Part shown: positions 1 to 11,000 of the stretch, one piece after another
Layout of the letters: each line of letters starts with the position of its first letter
Position numbering within the stretch: the stretch's first letter is position 1
Assembly: GCA_039654915.1 (NCBI GenBank)
Contig: CM077600.1
Span: 70,689,992-70,753,991, forward strand
DNA length: 64,000 bases
Direction: 5' to 3'
From: Aquilaria yunnanensis
Taxonomy: Eukaryota; Streptophyta; Magnoliopsida; Malvales; Thymelaeaceae
Notes under the pieces: generated by a model
The model's input: the letters and a program-made list of their open reading frames with translations, nothing else
Databases searched by the model: none
What the model was told of the DNA's origin: nothing
Position numbers and translations under genes: made by a program

Positions 1-640
1 TCTTGGTGCTATAAGCACCCTATGGCCGAGTATACATGTCCATTCACCCAAGGAACACTTCCTTTGGATGAAAGGACATGTTCTTTTAGCCAAGAGTTAT
101 TTCTTTTGATGAAGAGACATACCTTTACACAAAAGATGTGTCTCTTGGTGGTTTTGAGCTAAAAACAAGGTGAGCTGGCACAAAGCTAGCTCAATATGCT
201 ACTTATGCACCATTGAGCTCCTTTGAGCTCCAACCTAGCACCATGAACTAAGGTCCAGCTCCAAGAACTGACCTTGAGCTGGAGTTAGCTGCTTTCAGCT
301 GAAGTAAACTGAAGTCCAGCTACACTCAGCTACCAAAAGCTGAAGTGAGCTGACTTGAGCTGAAGTCCAGCTACATTCAGCTACCATAAGCTGAAGTGAG
401 CTGACTTGAGCTTACTTGAGCTAACTTGAGCTGAAGTCCAGCTACATTCAGCTACCATAAGCTGAAGTGAGCTGACTTGAGCTGAAGTCCAGCTACTTTG
501 AGCTACTTATAGCTGAAGTGAGCTGACTTGAGCTAAGGGGAGCTACTTCTAGCTGCCTTAGATACCTTTTCAAGCTATAGTTAGCTCAACGAGCTCAAAT
601 CCTATCTTAAAAGGATCTTGGTGTGCCAAGAATTCCAACA
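1..640 (-). repeat. Copia 3' LTR (partial, cut by window edge)
   Basis: Matches 7060-7699 base for base apart from two substitutions. On the minus strand it begins TGTTGGAATTC right after the polypurine tract. The visible part is dense in AGCT tetranucleotides (about 200-600). About 800 bp of this LTR, including its R/U5 end, lie left of the window. Confidence 0.95.
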
Positions 641-656
641 AACTCCCACTCGCACT
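641..656 (-). other. Copia polypurine tract
   Basis: On the minus strand the purine-rich GTGGGAGTT lies directly before the TGTTGGAATTC start of the 3' LTR, which is the expected position for the plus-strand DNA primer of the element. Confidence 0.85.
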
Positions 657-1928
657 AAGATGCTTTTAAAACTCCCAGCTCCCACTCAAAACAAACCTCC
701 TTAATCCTTATAGCCGAAATAATCTAGACACTTCTACATATATAGAGTTGTGGGTGCGACCTCAAGGCACACACACTAAGTCTCTTCTATTGAGGTTGTT
801 AGACTCTCAATAGAAGATTGTCCTCTCCTCATAGTTTGAACTTCTTCAAACTTTCCTTGAACACATCAAGTACAAGTGTGTTGCTTAAACACATCAAGCT
901 TTCTTGAACACATCAAGTTTTTCTTGAACACATCAAGTTTTGCCTTTCAGACCCCAGACATATGATACACTTCTTAATCACAATCAGTCTCTTTCTCTGA
1001 ATTTCAACTCCTTGAAATCCATGATTGTATTAAGCATTGTGTACTCATTTAAATCACAATTCAATCTATCATACTACTCACAGTAATATGTGGGCCCAAG
1101 ATTGAATTTAGTGAACGTGTACCATCTTAATGTCTTTCCTTTGAGCTTCAACTACTTAGGTCAATGAATTAACATGATTACCCAAAAGGAGGATACTCCA
1201 GTCTCATTTCTCTAAGACCTTCGACAACCAATCAAAGTGATCATAATTAACTCAACTTCCTAATAGCAAGCTATAGTCACTAAGAGTCTGATTTGAAGAA
1301 TCTCACACTAAGCAAGAACAGAGACAACTTGCTTAAATTCTTCTATGGTCGTATTTCATGGTCATGGAACACTTGGAAACACATCCATTAAAGTTCCAGA
1401 ATACACTTCTAAGGTGTTTTACTCATGTCACTCCCACTTGGAGTGATCTCCATTCCAATTGAGGAGTGTGTCATTTCTCCCTCTTAAAACACCATTAAGT
1501 GTACTCCTCTTAACATATAAAAGGAGGACATGTCAATAACCATGAAATTTCTCCATGTAAGCCCTTGCTTACATCTAACATAGGCTAGGATGTATGAATG
1601 GTCATACAAACTGAATGCACCAAAGCATTGAACCTTGATTACTCATAATCTAGGCGACCATGAAAGGCTAAAGTGTCATGTGTTGGAGCATGACTCCCAC
1701 TTAAATGTACCATTCATTTAAGTCTTTAGCCAGTCTCATCCTTAATCTTACACAAAGATCAAGGGCGAATGACTCGTGTGAGAAAGTCATTCTCTACCTA
1801 TGTTTGACATGTTCATTTGTTCGTTGTGTTTTCTAAAATTGAACTGATTATTTCATAAAATAATCTATATTATCACAAAAATAATACTTAACATGTGTGA
1901 CACCAAAGAGGTGAAGTACATCCAACAT
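657..1928 (-). other. Copia 3' noncoding region between pol stop and polypurine tract
   Basis: About 1.27 kb without a credible ORF. It contains a short tandem run of a cttgaacacatcaag-like motif, roughly five copies at 855-945. The length is large for a 3' UTR. I see no envelope-like or extra ORF, and the ORF at 1893-2216 (+) overlaps the pol end antisense and is a shadow. Confidence 0.7.
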
Positions 1929-4900
1929 TTACATTCTTCTAAGACCCATTGCTCTAACATGTCGAGCAAACACAAGTGGTGGCAATGGCTTAGTGAGAGG
2001 ATCTGCCACCATCAGGTCTGTAGAAATGTACTCAATCCTAACTTCACCCTCTTCAATTGCATCCCTTACAAAGTTATATTTCATGCTAATGTGCTTGGTT
2101 TTTCCATGGTATTTGGGGTCCTTAGTATAAGCCATGGCTGCCATACTATCACTGTAGATAGTAATAGGTCTCTCAATAGAAACCTTGGACTCCGAATTCT
2201 TAAGGAAATAACCTAGCCAAAGGGCTTCTTGTACAGCTGAGGCACATGAAACAAATTCAGCCTCCATTGTGGACAATGCTGTACAAGTTTGCTTCTTACT
2301 ACACCAAGTAGTAGCACCACCATTTAGCATGAAAAGATAACCAGATGTAGACTTGCTGGAGTCTCTATCCCCACCCCAGTCAGCATCAGAATAGCCACGT
2401 AAACCAAGGTCTTTACCTTGGTAACAAAGCCAATAATCCTTAGTACCCTTGAGGTACCTTAGGATCCTCTTGACATTCTTCCAATGCTCCAGACCAGGGT
2501 TGGAAGAATATCGTGCTAAAAGACCAACCGCTTGGCTGATGTCTGGCCTTGTACATAACATGGCGTACATCAAGCTACCAATGGCACTTAGGTAGGGAAT
2601 CTGAGCCATCTCTTCCTTCTCCTTTGGAGTCTTAGGACATAAGTCCTCTCCAATCTTGCAACCATATGCAAGAGGTGTACTCATGGGCTTTGCATTTGTT
2701 AAGTTGAACCTTGCAAGAATCTTATCAATATAAGATTCTTGAGAAAGGGCCAATAGCCTTGCCTTTCTATTCCTCAGGATCTTCACCCCTAGAATAAAGG
2801 TAGCCTCTCCCATATCCTTCATGTCAAAGGTGGAAGACAACCATCCCTTGATGGTACTTAACAATGCAAGGCTATTACTTGCAATCAGTATATCATCTAC
2901 ATATAGAGTCAATACTGCAAAACTAGACCCAGAAGAGTACAAGTATACACAATGGTCTTCATGCATCATCACAAAGCCATAGTTTGTGATTGCATGGTGA
3001 AACTTCAAGTACCACTGTCTTGAAGCTTGCTTAAGACCATAGATAGACTTCTTTAGTCTACATACCTTGTCCTCTTGACCCTTTTGGACAAACCCCTCAG
3101 GTTGTCTTATATATATCTCCTCACTCAATTCACCATTGAGAAAGGCGGTCTTTACATCCATCTGATGTAACTCTAAGTCTAGATTTGCCACAATGGCAAG
3201 TAATATCCTGATGGAAGTGAATTTCACAACAGGAGAGAAGGTGTCTTTGAAATCAACACCCTCCTTCTGTGTGAAACCCTTGGCCACCAACCGGGCCTTG
3301 TATCTTTCGATACTTCCATCAGAGTTCACCTTGATCTTGAGAACCCACTTGTTCCCAATTGCCTTACGGCCTAGAGGAAGATCACTTAACTCCCAAACCC
3401 CATTGAGGTGCATCGAATGCAACTCATCCTTCATTGCATTTAGCCACTCTTCCCTTTGTTCACCCTCAAGAGCCTCCTCAATGTTACTTGGCTCATCTAT
3501 CTCAGATGCAACCAAGTTTGCCTCACTATCCAGGATCCACCATTCTTTAGGTGGTCCAAATTTCCTCATTGATCTTCTCAATATAGGCTGAGATGGAGGC
3601 AACTCATGCTCCATCTCTTGAGGCTCAACATTTTGCCCTTGAGTATCCTTAACTCCCTCTTGAACAAAACCTTCCTCTTGGAAGTCTTGCTCATGTTGGT
3701 CCACAACAACAGGGATTTCTAGAGCCATTGCTCCACGTGGTTGAGGTACTCCCTCTAGAGTAGGTGCATGTGTCCCAAGTGTCCTTATGACACTTGGTTG
3801 ACCCTCATCTAGGATCTGGCTTAATGAGGTTAAGTCACCACACTCACCAACTTTGGGGAACTCATCCTCCACAAAGTTAGCATTCCTTGCATCAAAGATG
3901 TTCCCAATTTTGTGACTTACATCCAAGAACACATAACCCCTAGATTGTTCAGCATAACCAAGGAAGGCACACTTCCTTCCTCTTGGACCCAACTTTCCCA
4001 AAGGGTGGTCCGTTATGTGAACATAAGCTAAACAACCCCAAGGGCGTAAATAGCTTAGGTTAGGAGTTTTCTTCTTCCATAACTCATATGGAGAAGAATT
4101 CACATTCTTGGTGGGTACTCTATTAAGGACATGAACTGCACACAGCAGTGCATCACTCCAATAAGTGATGTCTAAATTGGCCTTTGCCATCATGGAACGT
4201 ACCATGTCCATAAGAGTTCTATTCTTCCTCTCAGACACTCCATTCTGTTGGGGTGTCCAAGGAAGGGTGAACTCCCTCTCAATACCTTTCAAGTCACAAA
4301 ATGCTTTGAATGCATTAGATGTATACTCTCCACCCCTATCTGTCCTCAAGGACTTAATCTTCTTACCTACTTGGTTCTCAACCAAGTACACATACTTCTC
4401 AAAGCATGCCAAGGCCTCTGCCTTGTTTCTGAGTAAGTAGATATGGGTGAATCGAGTATAATCATCTGTGAATGTGATGAAATACTTAAATCCATTTCTA
4501 GATTCAACCCTCATTGGCCCACACAGGTCAGAGTGAACTAAACTAAGTGCCTCACCTCTCCTAGTTGCTTTGCCAAAAGGCTTTCTTGTGGCTTTGCCTT
4601 CTAGGCATGATTGACAACTTGGAAGAACAACCTTGGTCAAGGAACCTAGCAAGCCACCCTTGGCTAGCTTGTTCATTCTATCTTGACCAATATGACCTAA
4701 CCTTTCATGCCATCTCATTTCATTTGTGACCTCTGTCACATAGCAACTAGGACTTGCAACAGAATGGTCAGTTGGCTTTAACTCATAAAGCCCATTATTA
4801 ACTGAACAAGTGCACACTATCTGATTATCTTTAATAATAGACACACTATTATTAAAGAAATTAAAGCAATAATTGTACTTCAACATACAACTTATAGAAA

Positions 4901-5984
4901 TCAAATTTCTACAAATGTTTGGTACATACAATACATCTATTAGATACAAATATCCAATATCTATAGGAATCCTACATGTTCCTATGCCTTCCACTTCCAG
5001 CCTGGCATCATTTCCTACTGAAATGTGCTTAGCTCCTTTTGAGAGCTTCCTGTAGGCCACAAACCAGGACTTCTCCCGTGCTATGTGGTCTGTTGCTCCC
5101 GAGTCTACAATCCACAAAGAATTGCACTCAGTTAGTAATGTACATGACACAACATGTACAATGGAAGTAGAAGGGTATGTATGTACCTTGGGTGGACCTT
5201 TGCAATCCTTTGCAAAGTGTCCTTTATACCCACAGTTGAAGCACTTTAGCTTGCTTATGTCCCGTTTCTTCTTGAACCTTTTCTTAGAAGCAGGAACTTT
5301 TCCCTTGCCCTTCCTTGGCCCTCCTTTTCCACCATTCTTCTTCCATCCCTTCTGGATAGAAGATGAGGCAACATATGCCTTAGAATGGTCCTTGAGGGCC
5401 ATTACCTCAGCCTCAAGGAGGAGGTGACGGGCAATGTCATCAAATGACATTATTTGAGGGTTATGGCGTAAGTTGACCTTCATCAACTGCCATTCCTCAT
5501 CAGGCAAGGAACGAATTATTGCTTGCACTTGTTGCTCATCAGTGAGCACATGCCCTGCCGTCTTGAGTTGGTGGATCATGCGTGACATCTCACGCAAGTG
5601 AGCACTCATAGAGTGATCAGCACGCTTCACATAATTCTCAAACCTGAGAATCATCGAGCGTTGTTTCTCTATAGAAACATCTCCATACTTGGCCTTGACA
5701 GAGTCCCATATGGCCCTGGCCCCCTCAAGCATGGAGAATTCCACCATAATCTCATCCACCATAGTGGAAAGGAGAGTGACTCTACACATAGAGTTCTTCT
5801 TTAGGAATGCCTCATAGGCAGTCTTATCCTCTCCCTCAGCAGGAGGCATGATCTCTTGAGTGAGTACATCAAGAGTATCTTGCTCAGTTAAAATGAATTT
5901 GACTTTCTGTTGCCAAATTGAATAGTTTTCACCATCCAATTTGAGGTCACGGTTTAATTCAGCAACAATATTCTTACAAGCCAT
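1929..5984 (-). CDS. Copia gag-pol polyprotein (gag, protease, integrase, RT, RNase H)
   Basis: Intact 1351-residue ORF. Domain order from the N-terminus: a UBN2-type gag (a LDGENYSIW motif near residue 16); a CX2CX4HX4C zinc knuckle near 247-260 (CFNCGYKGHFAKDC); aspartic protease WIVDSGATDHI near 288-298; GAG-pre-integrase MRWHERLGH near 423; integrase with Asp in HSDLCGPM (about 485), TDRGGEY (about 546) and Glu in SERKNRTL (about 585); reverse transcriptase with QMDVKTAFLNGEL (about 940) and YVDDILI (about 1026); RNase H with SDADWGG (about 1199) and STMEAEF (about 1237). The order PR-INT-RT-RH defines Ty1/copia. The ATG at 5984 lies about 250 bp after the primer site and is the first codon of the gag domain. 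No stop or frameshift is visible. The Tork/Angela-like lineage is only my impression. Confidence 0.96.
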   Translation of the reverse strand: MACKNIVAELNRDLKLDGENYSIWQQKVKFILTEQDTLDVLTQEIMPPAEGEDKTAYEAFLKKNSMCRVTLLSTMVDEIMVEFSMLEGARAIWDSVKAKYGDVSIEKQRSMILRFENYVKRADHSMSAHLREMSRMIHQLKTAGHVLTDEQQVQAIIRSLPDEEWQLMKVNLRHNPQIMSFDDIARHLLLEAEVMALKDHSKAYVASSSIQKGWKKNGGKGGPRKGKGKVPASKKRFKKKRDISKLKCFNCGYKGHFAKDCKGPPKVHTYPSTSIVHVVSCTLLTECNSLWIVDSGATDHIAREKSWFVAYRKLSKGAKHISVGNDARLEVEGIGTCRIPIDIGYLYLIDVLYVPNICRNLISISCMLKYNYCFNFFNNSVSIIKDNQIVCTCSVNNGLYELKPTDHSVASPSCYVTEVTNEMRWHERLGHIGQDRMNKLAKGGLLGSLTKVVLPSCQSCLEGKATRKPFGKATRRGEALSLVHSDLCGPMRVESRNGFKYFITFTDDYTRFTHIYLLRNKAEALACFEKYVYLVENQVGKKIKSLRTDRGGEYTSNAFKAFCDLKGIEREFTLPWTPQQNGVSERKNRTLMDMVRSMMAKANLDITYWSDALLCAVHVLNRVPTKNVNSSPYELWKKKTPNLSYLRPWGCLAYVHITDHPLGKLGPRGRKCAFLGYAEQSRGYVFLDVSHKIGNIFDARNANFVEDEFPKVGECGDLTSLSQILDEGQPSVIRTLGTHAPTLEGVPQPRGAMALEIPVVVDQHEQDFQEEGFVQEGVKDTQGQNVEPQEMEHELPPSQPILRRSMRKFGPPKEWWILDSEANLVASEIDEPSNIEEALEGEQREEWLNAMKDELHSMHLNGVWELSDLPLGRKAIGNKWVLKIKVNSDGSIERYKARLVAKGFTQKEGVDFKDTFSPVVKFTSIRILLAIVANLDLELHQMDVKTAFLNGELSEEIYIRQPEGFVQKGQEDKVCRLKKSIYGLKQASRQWYLKFHHAITNYGFVMMHEDHCVYLYSSGSSFAVLTLYVDDILIASNSLALLSTIKGWLSSTFDMKDMGEATFILGVKILRNRKARLLALSQESYIDKILARFNLTNAKPMSTPLAYGCKIGEDLCPKTPKEKEEMAQIPYLSAIGSLMYAMLCTRPDISQAVGLLARYSSNPGLEHWKNVKRILRYLKGTKDYWLCYQGKDLGLRGYSDADWGGDRDSSKSTSGYLFMLNGGATTWCSKKQTCTALSTMEAEFVSCASAVQEALWLGYFLKNSESKVSIERPITIYSDSMAAMAYTKDPKYHGKTKHISMKYNFVRDAIEEGEVRIEYISTDLMVADPLTKPLPPLVFARHVRAMGLRRM

Positions 5985-6237
5985 CTACATTGATGCAATT
6001 CACATGTTTTAGTTCAATTTACACAACAAGACTCAACAAAGCAACATGTGTATGAAAACAACTTCTAACATGCTCATATATGGCAAAAGAGATGCATATA
6101 ACATTCGATCAGAAATATATAAACATGCCTTTATTGTTTCATACACATATCCTTTATTAACCTTCATCGAAATCATACACATATGTATGATCCTAAATCA
6201 TGCTCACAACATGTAACATATACATATTCATGACCTA

Positions 6238-6250
6238 GGCTCTGATACCA
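6238..6250 (-). other. Copia primer binding site (initiator tRNA-Met)
   Basis: Minus strand TGGTATCAGAGCC, complementary to the 3' end of initiator tRNA-Met, starts two bases after the ...TTCA end of the 5' LTR. Confidence 0.93.
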
Positions 6251-6252
6251 AT

Positions 6253-7699
6253 TGAAGATTTTCAGGATCTCAATAATAACATACTCTTATGTTATTCATT
6301 TGTGTATATGCCACATGCATATAAGTTTTCCATACATATTGTCTCAAAAAACAATATCTAGCATGCTATTTGAGTTCAACATGAATATAGACATACTTAT
6401 CCAGTCAAACAAACTTAGCATGCCACTAAGATCATTCATAAAACTTAAATCCTTAGCATGCTACTAAAGCAAGAAAGGATGCGTACCTTCCTTTTTGATA
6501 GTCTTGTGCCGAAAAGGAAAAGGAAGGACTTGATCTTAGAGATACGCCTTGAGGCTTGAATTGAGGTCAAGAATCTCAATGTAATTCCACCCACAATGCT
6601 CTCAAGAAAGTGTCTAATATTTTGGCTCTTTAAAGGAATGAAAGGAGGAATTTTTCTCTCAAGAAAAATGATGCAAATTGAGTGTAAAATTCGTACCCTC
6701 AATGGCCAGCCACTAAAGGCTATTTATAGATGACCAAAAGGCACACCTTTACACCAAGAAAGGTGTCCTTTAAGCCAAAGAACACTTCCTTTGGCTAAGG
6801 GTCATGTATGGTGGCGAAAATACATGTCTTTTAGCCAAGGAACACTTCCTTTGGCCTATAACCACCCATAACTACCTTATGGGCGAAAATACATGTCTTT
6901 TAAGTCAAGGAACACTTCCTTTGGCCTATAACCACCCATAACTACCTTATGGGCGAAAATACATGTCTTTTAAGTCAAGGACATCACATTTGGTGCAATA
7001 ACCACCTCAACCACCTCCATGGCCGAACATACATGTCCTTTAAAGTCAAAGGACATCACTCTTGGTGCTATAAGCACCCTATGGCCGAGTATACATGTCC
7101 ATTCACCCAAGGAACACTTCCTTTGGATGAAAGGACATGTTCTTTTAGCCAAGAGTTATTTCTTTTGATGAAGAGACATACCTTTACACAAAAGATGTGT
7201 CTCTTGGTGGTTTTGAGCTAAAAACAAGGTGAGCTGGCACAAAGCTAGCTCAATATGCTACTTATGCACCATTGAGCTCCTTTGAGCTCCAACCTAGCAC
7301 CATGAACTAAGGTCCAGCTCCAAGAACTGACCTTGAGCTGGAGTTAGCTGCTTTCAGCTGAAGTAAACTGAAGTCCAGCTACACTCAGCTACCAAAAGCT
7401 GAAGTGAGCTGACTTGAGCTGAAGTCCAGCTACATTCAGCTACCATAAGCTGAAGTGAGCTGACTTGAGCTTACTTGAGCTAACTTGAGCTGAAGTCCAG
7501 CTACATTCAGCTACCATAAGCTGAAGTGAGCTGACTTGAGCTGAAGTCCAGCTACTTTGAGCTACTTATAGCTGAAGTGAGCTGACTTGAGCTAAGGGGA
7601 GCTACTTCTAGCTGCCTTAGATACCTTTTCAAGCTATAGTTAGCTCAATGAGCTCAAATCCTATCTTAAAAGGATCTTGGTGCGCCAAGAATTCCAACA
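6253..7699 (-). repeat. Copia 5' LTR (1447 bp)
   Basis: On the minus strand it starts TGTTGGAATTC at 7699 and ends TTCA at 6253. It holds two internal repeats: an AGCT-rich block (about 7230-7640) built of gagctgaagtgagct-like units, and a tandem repeat of about 70 bp (about 6740-7110) marked by ggcgaaaatacatgtc at about 6812, 6882 and 6952 and by diverged copies near 7021 and 7081. Confidence 0.93.
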
Positions 7700-8016
7700 T
7701 TGTAGACACAAAATGCATCAAGAACACTCAAGGGGGCTCAAAAGGTGCACTTTGAGTGGTGTCCTCGGTGTCCTCACTTTGTGACTTAGTTTAGGAACTC
7801 TAGGACTAAGTACCAAGCATGTCCATCATCTCCATATGGTGTCTTGAATGTTCCAGTAGCTCCTTGTGAAGTTCTATGTCCATTCTCCATAAAGAAGCTT
7901 GAAACAAGGCTTGTAGGGCACTAGTGATCTCCTTAGCTTTCTATCATGTCATTGGCCCACTATAAACCTTCAATGGGTCCTTGCCTTCACTGAGTGTGCC
8001 TTCCTTGATCATATCA
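7700..8016 (-). repeat. CRM-like gypsy LTR, first ~317 bp, target of the copia insertion
   Basis: Closely similar to 46136-46451 and, in reverse, to the starts of the LTRs at 31033 and 37361. On the minus strand it begins TGATATGATCAAGGAAGG at 8016 and abuts satellite directly, so 8016/8017 is a true LTR/target border. It encodes a decayed version of the LTR-borne polyprotein tail ending PFEPP. The rest of this LTR lies beyond the copia element, left of the window; whether it is a solo LTR or part of a full element cannot be told. Confidence 0.88.
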
Positions 8017-11000
8017 AAAATATTCAAAACTAGTTTCAAATGAAATGGAAACATTCACAACTTGTTTCGAATGAAAGGAAAACATCCACAACCTGTTTTG
8101 AATGAAATGAAAACATTCACAACATGTTTGGAATGAAATGAAAAACATTCACAACTAGTTTCGAATGAACAAGAAACATTCAAGACTAGTTTCGAATGAA
8201 ATGGAAACATTCACAAGTTGTTTTGAACGAAATGGAAACATTCATCACTTGTTTCGAATGAAATGAAAACATTCACAACATGTTTGGAACAAACTGTAAA
8301 CATTCACAACTACTTTCGAATGAAACGAAAACATTCACATCTTCTTATGAATGAAATGGAAACATAGTTTAGAATGAACTGGAAACATTCACAACTAGTT
8401 TTGACTGAAATGGAAACATTCACAACTTTTTTCGAATGAAATGGAAAGATTCACAACATGTTTCAAATGAAATGAAAACATTCACAACATTTTGGAATGA
8501 AATAGAAATATTCACAACTAGTGTCGAATGAAATGAAAACATTCACAACTTCATTTGAATGAAATGGAAACATTCGCAATGAGTTTTAAATCAAATGGAA
8601 ACATTCACAGCTTTTTTCGAAAGAAATGGAAACATTCTCAACTTGTTTGGAACGAAATTAAAGCATTCATAACTAATTTCAAATTAAATGGAAATATTCA
8701 CAACTAGTTTTGAATAAAATGGAAACATTCCAAACCTATTCCGAATGAAATTGAAACATTCACAATTAGTTTCAAATGATTTTGAAACATTCACAACTTG
8801 TTTGGAGTGAAATGGAAACATTCACAACTAGTTTCGAATGAAATGAAAACATTCAGAACAATTTGAAATGAAATTGAAACATACACAACCTATTTGCAAC
8901 TAAATGAAAACATTCACAACAATTTCAAATGAAATTGAAACATACACAACCTATTTGCAACGAAATGAAAACATTCACAACATGTTTGGAATGAAATGGT
9001 AACAATCATAGGTTATTTCGAATGAAATGGGAACATTCACAACTTGTTTTGAATGATATGGAAACATTCACAAGTAGTTAGGAATGAAATGGAATCAATT
9101 ACAGCTAGCTTCAAATGAAATTGAAACATTCACAACTTATTTGCAATGAAATGGAAACATTCACAACTTGTTTGGAATGAATTGGAAATATTCACAACTA
9201 GTTTTGAATGAAATATACACATTCACAACTTGTTTTCAGTGAAATGTAAACATTCATAACTAGTTTCAAACAAAATTGAAACACTCAAAACTTGTTTTCA
9301 GTGAAAAGGAAACATTCACAACTTGTTCGGAATCAAATGGTATCATTCCCAACTTGTTTGGAATCAAATGGCAACAATTACAAATTATTTGGAATGAAAT
9401 GTAAGCATTCACAACTTGTTTGGGATGAATTGGAAACATTCACAACTAGTTTCAAATGAAATGGAAACATTTCTGACTTGTTTCAAATGAAATGCAAACA
9501 TTCACAACAAGTTTCTAATGAAATTGAAACATTCACTTGTTTGGAATGAAATGGAAACACTCAAAACGTACTTGGAATGAAATGAAAATATTCACAACTT
9601 TTTTGGAATGAAATGCAAACATTCACGACTAGTTTCGAATGAAATAGAAGCATTCACAACTACTTTGGAATGAACTGGAAACATTCAGAACTAGTTTCGA
9701 ATGAAATGGAAACACTCACAACTTGTTTCAAATGAAATGGAAACATTCACAACTTGTTTCGAATGAAATGTAAACATTCACAACTAGTTTCACATAAAAT
9801 GGAAACATTCACAACTTGTTTCGAATGAAGTGGAAACATTCACAACTTATATCGAATGAAATAGAAACATTCACAACTTGTTTTGAATGTATTGGAAACA
9901 TTCACAACTTGTTCGGAATGAATGGAAACTTTCACAACTTGTTTTGAATAATATGGAAACATGCACAACTTGTTTGCAATGAAATGGAAACATTCACAAA
10001 TAATTTCAAATGAAATGGAAACACTTAAAACTTGTTTCAAACGAAATGGAAACATTCACAACTAGTTTGTAATGAAATTGAAACATTCACAACTTAGTTG
10101 GAACGAAATGAAAACTTTCAAAACTTGTTTGGAATGAAATGAAACCATTCACAACTTTTTTCAGGTGAAATGGAAACATTCACAACTTTATTTCGAATGA
10201 AATGGAAATAATCAAACTTGTTTTGAATGAAGTGGAAACATTCACAACTTATTTCAAATGAAATAGAAAAGTTCACAACAAGTTTCGAATGAACTGGAAA
10301 CATTCACAACTAGTTTCGAGTGAAATGAAAACATTCACAACTTATTTTGAATGAAATGGAAACATTCACAACTTGTTTTGAATGAAATGGAAATATTCAC
10401 AACTTGTTCGGAATGAAATGGAAATATTCAAAAGTTGTTTGGAAATAAATGGAAACATTTACAACCTGTTTGTAATGAAATTAAAACATTCACAACTAGT
10501 TTCAAACTAAAAGGAAATATACACAACTAGTTTCTAATGAAATGGAAACATTTACAACATGTTTCGAATGAAGTGAAAACAATCACAACTTTTTTCAAAT
10601 GGATTTGAAACATTTATAAATTGTTGAAATGGAAACATTCACAACTAATTTAGAATGAAATGAAAACATTCACAACAATTCCAAATGAAATTGAAACATT
10701 CACAACTTGTTTGCAATGAAATGAAAACATTCACAACATGTTTGGAATGAAATGGAAACAATCATAAGTTGTTTGGAATGAAATGGGAACATTCACACCT
10801 TGTTTGGAATGAAACGGAAACGATCACAACTAGCTTCAAATGAAATTCAAACATTCACAAGTCATTTTGAAAGAAATGGAAACATTCATAACTTGTTCGG
10901 AATGAAATGGAAATATTCACAACTAGTTTCAAATATAACAAAAACATTCACAACTTGTTTCGAATATAATAGAAAAATTCACAACTAGTTTCAATTGAAA

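Larger units (their letters stand above)
1..7699 (-). mobile_element. Ty1/copia LTR retrotransposon, near-complete, minus strand
   Basis: Read on the minus strand, the order is 5' LTR (7699-6253), tRNA-Met primer site (6250-6238), one long gag-pol ORF (5984-1929), about 1.3 kb of noncoding DNA, a polypurine tract (about 656-641) and a 3' LTR cut by the window edge (640-1). The LTR starts TGTTGGAATTC, common in plant copia elements. The 640 bases shared by both LTRs differ at two places (about 590 and 624 in the left copy) with no indels, so the insertion is recent. The element sits in a CRM-like LTR; the right flank starts ttgta, but the left flank lies outside the window, so the TSD cannot be checked. 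With an open polyprotein and near-identical LTRs it may be competent to move; that is inference. Confidence 0.95.
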
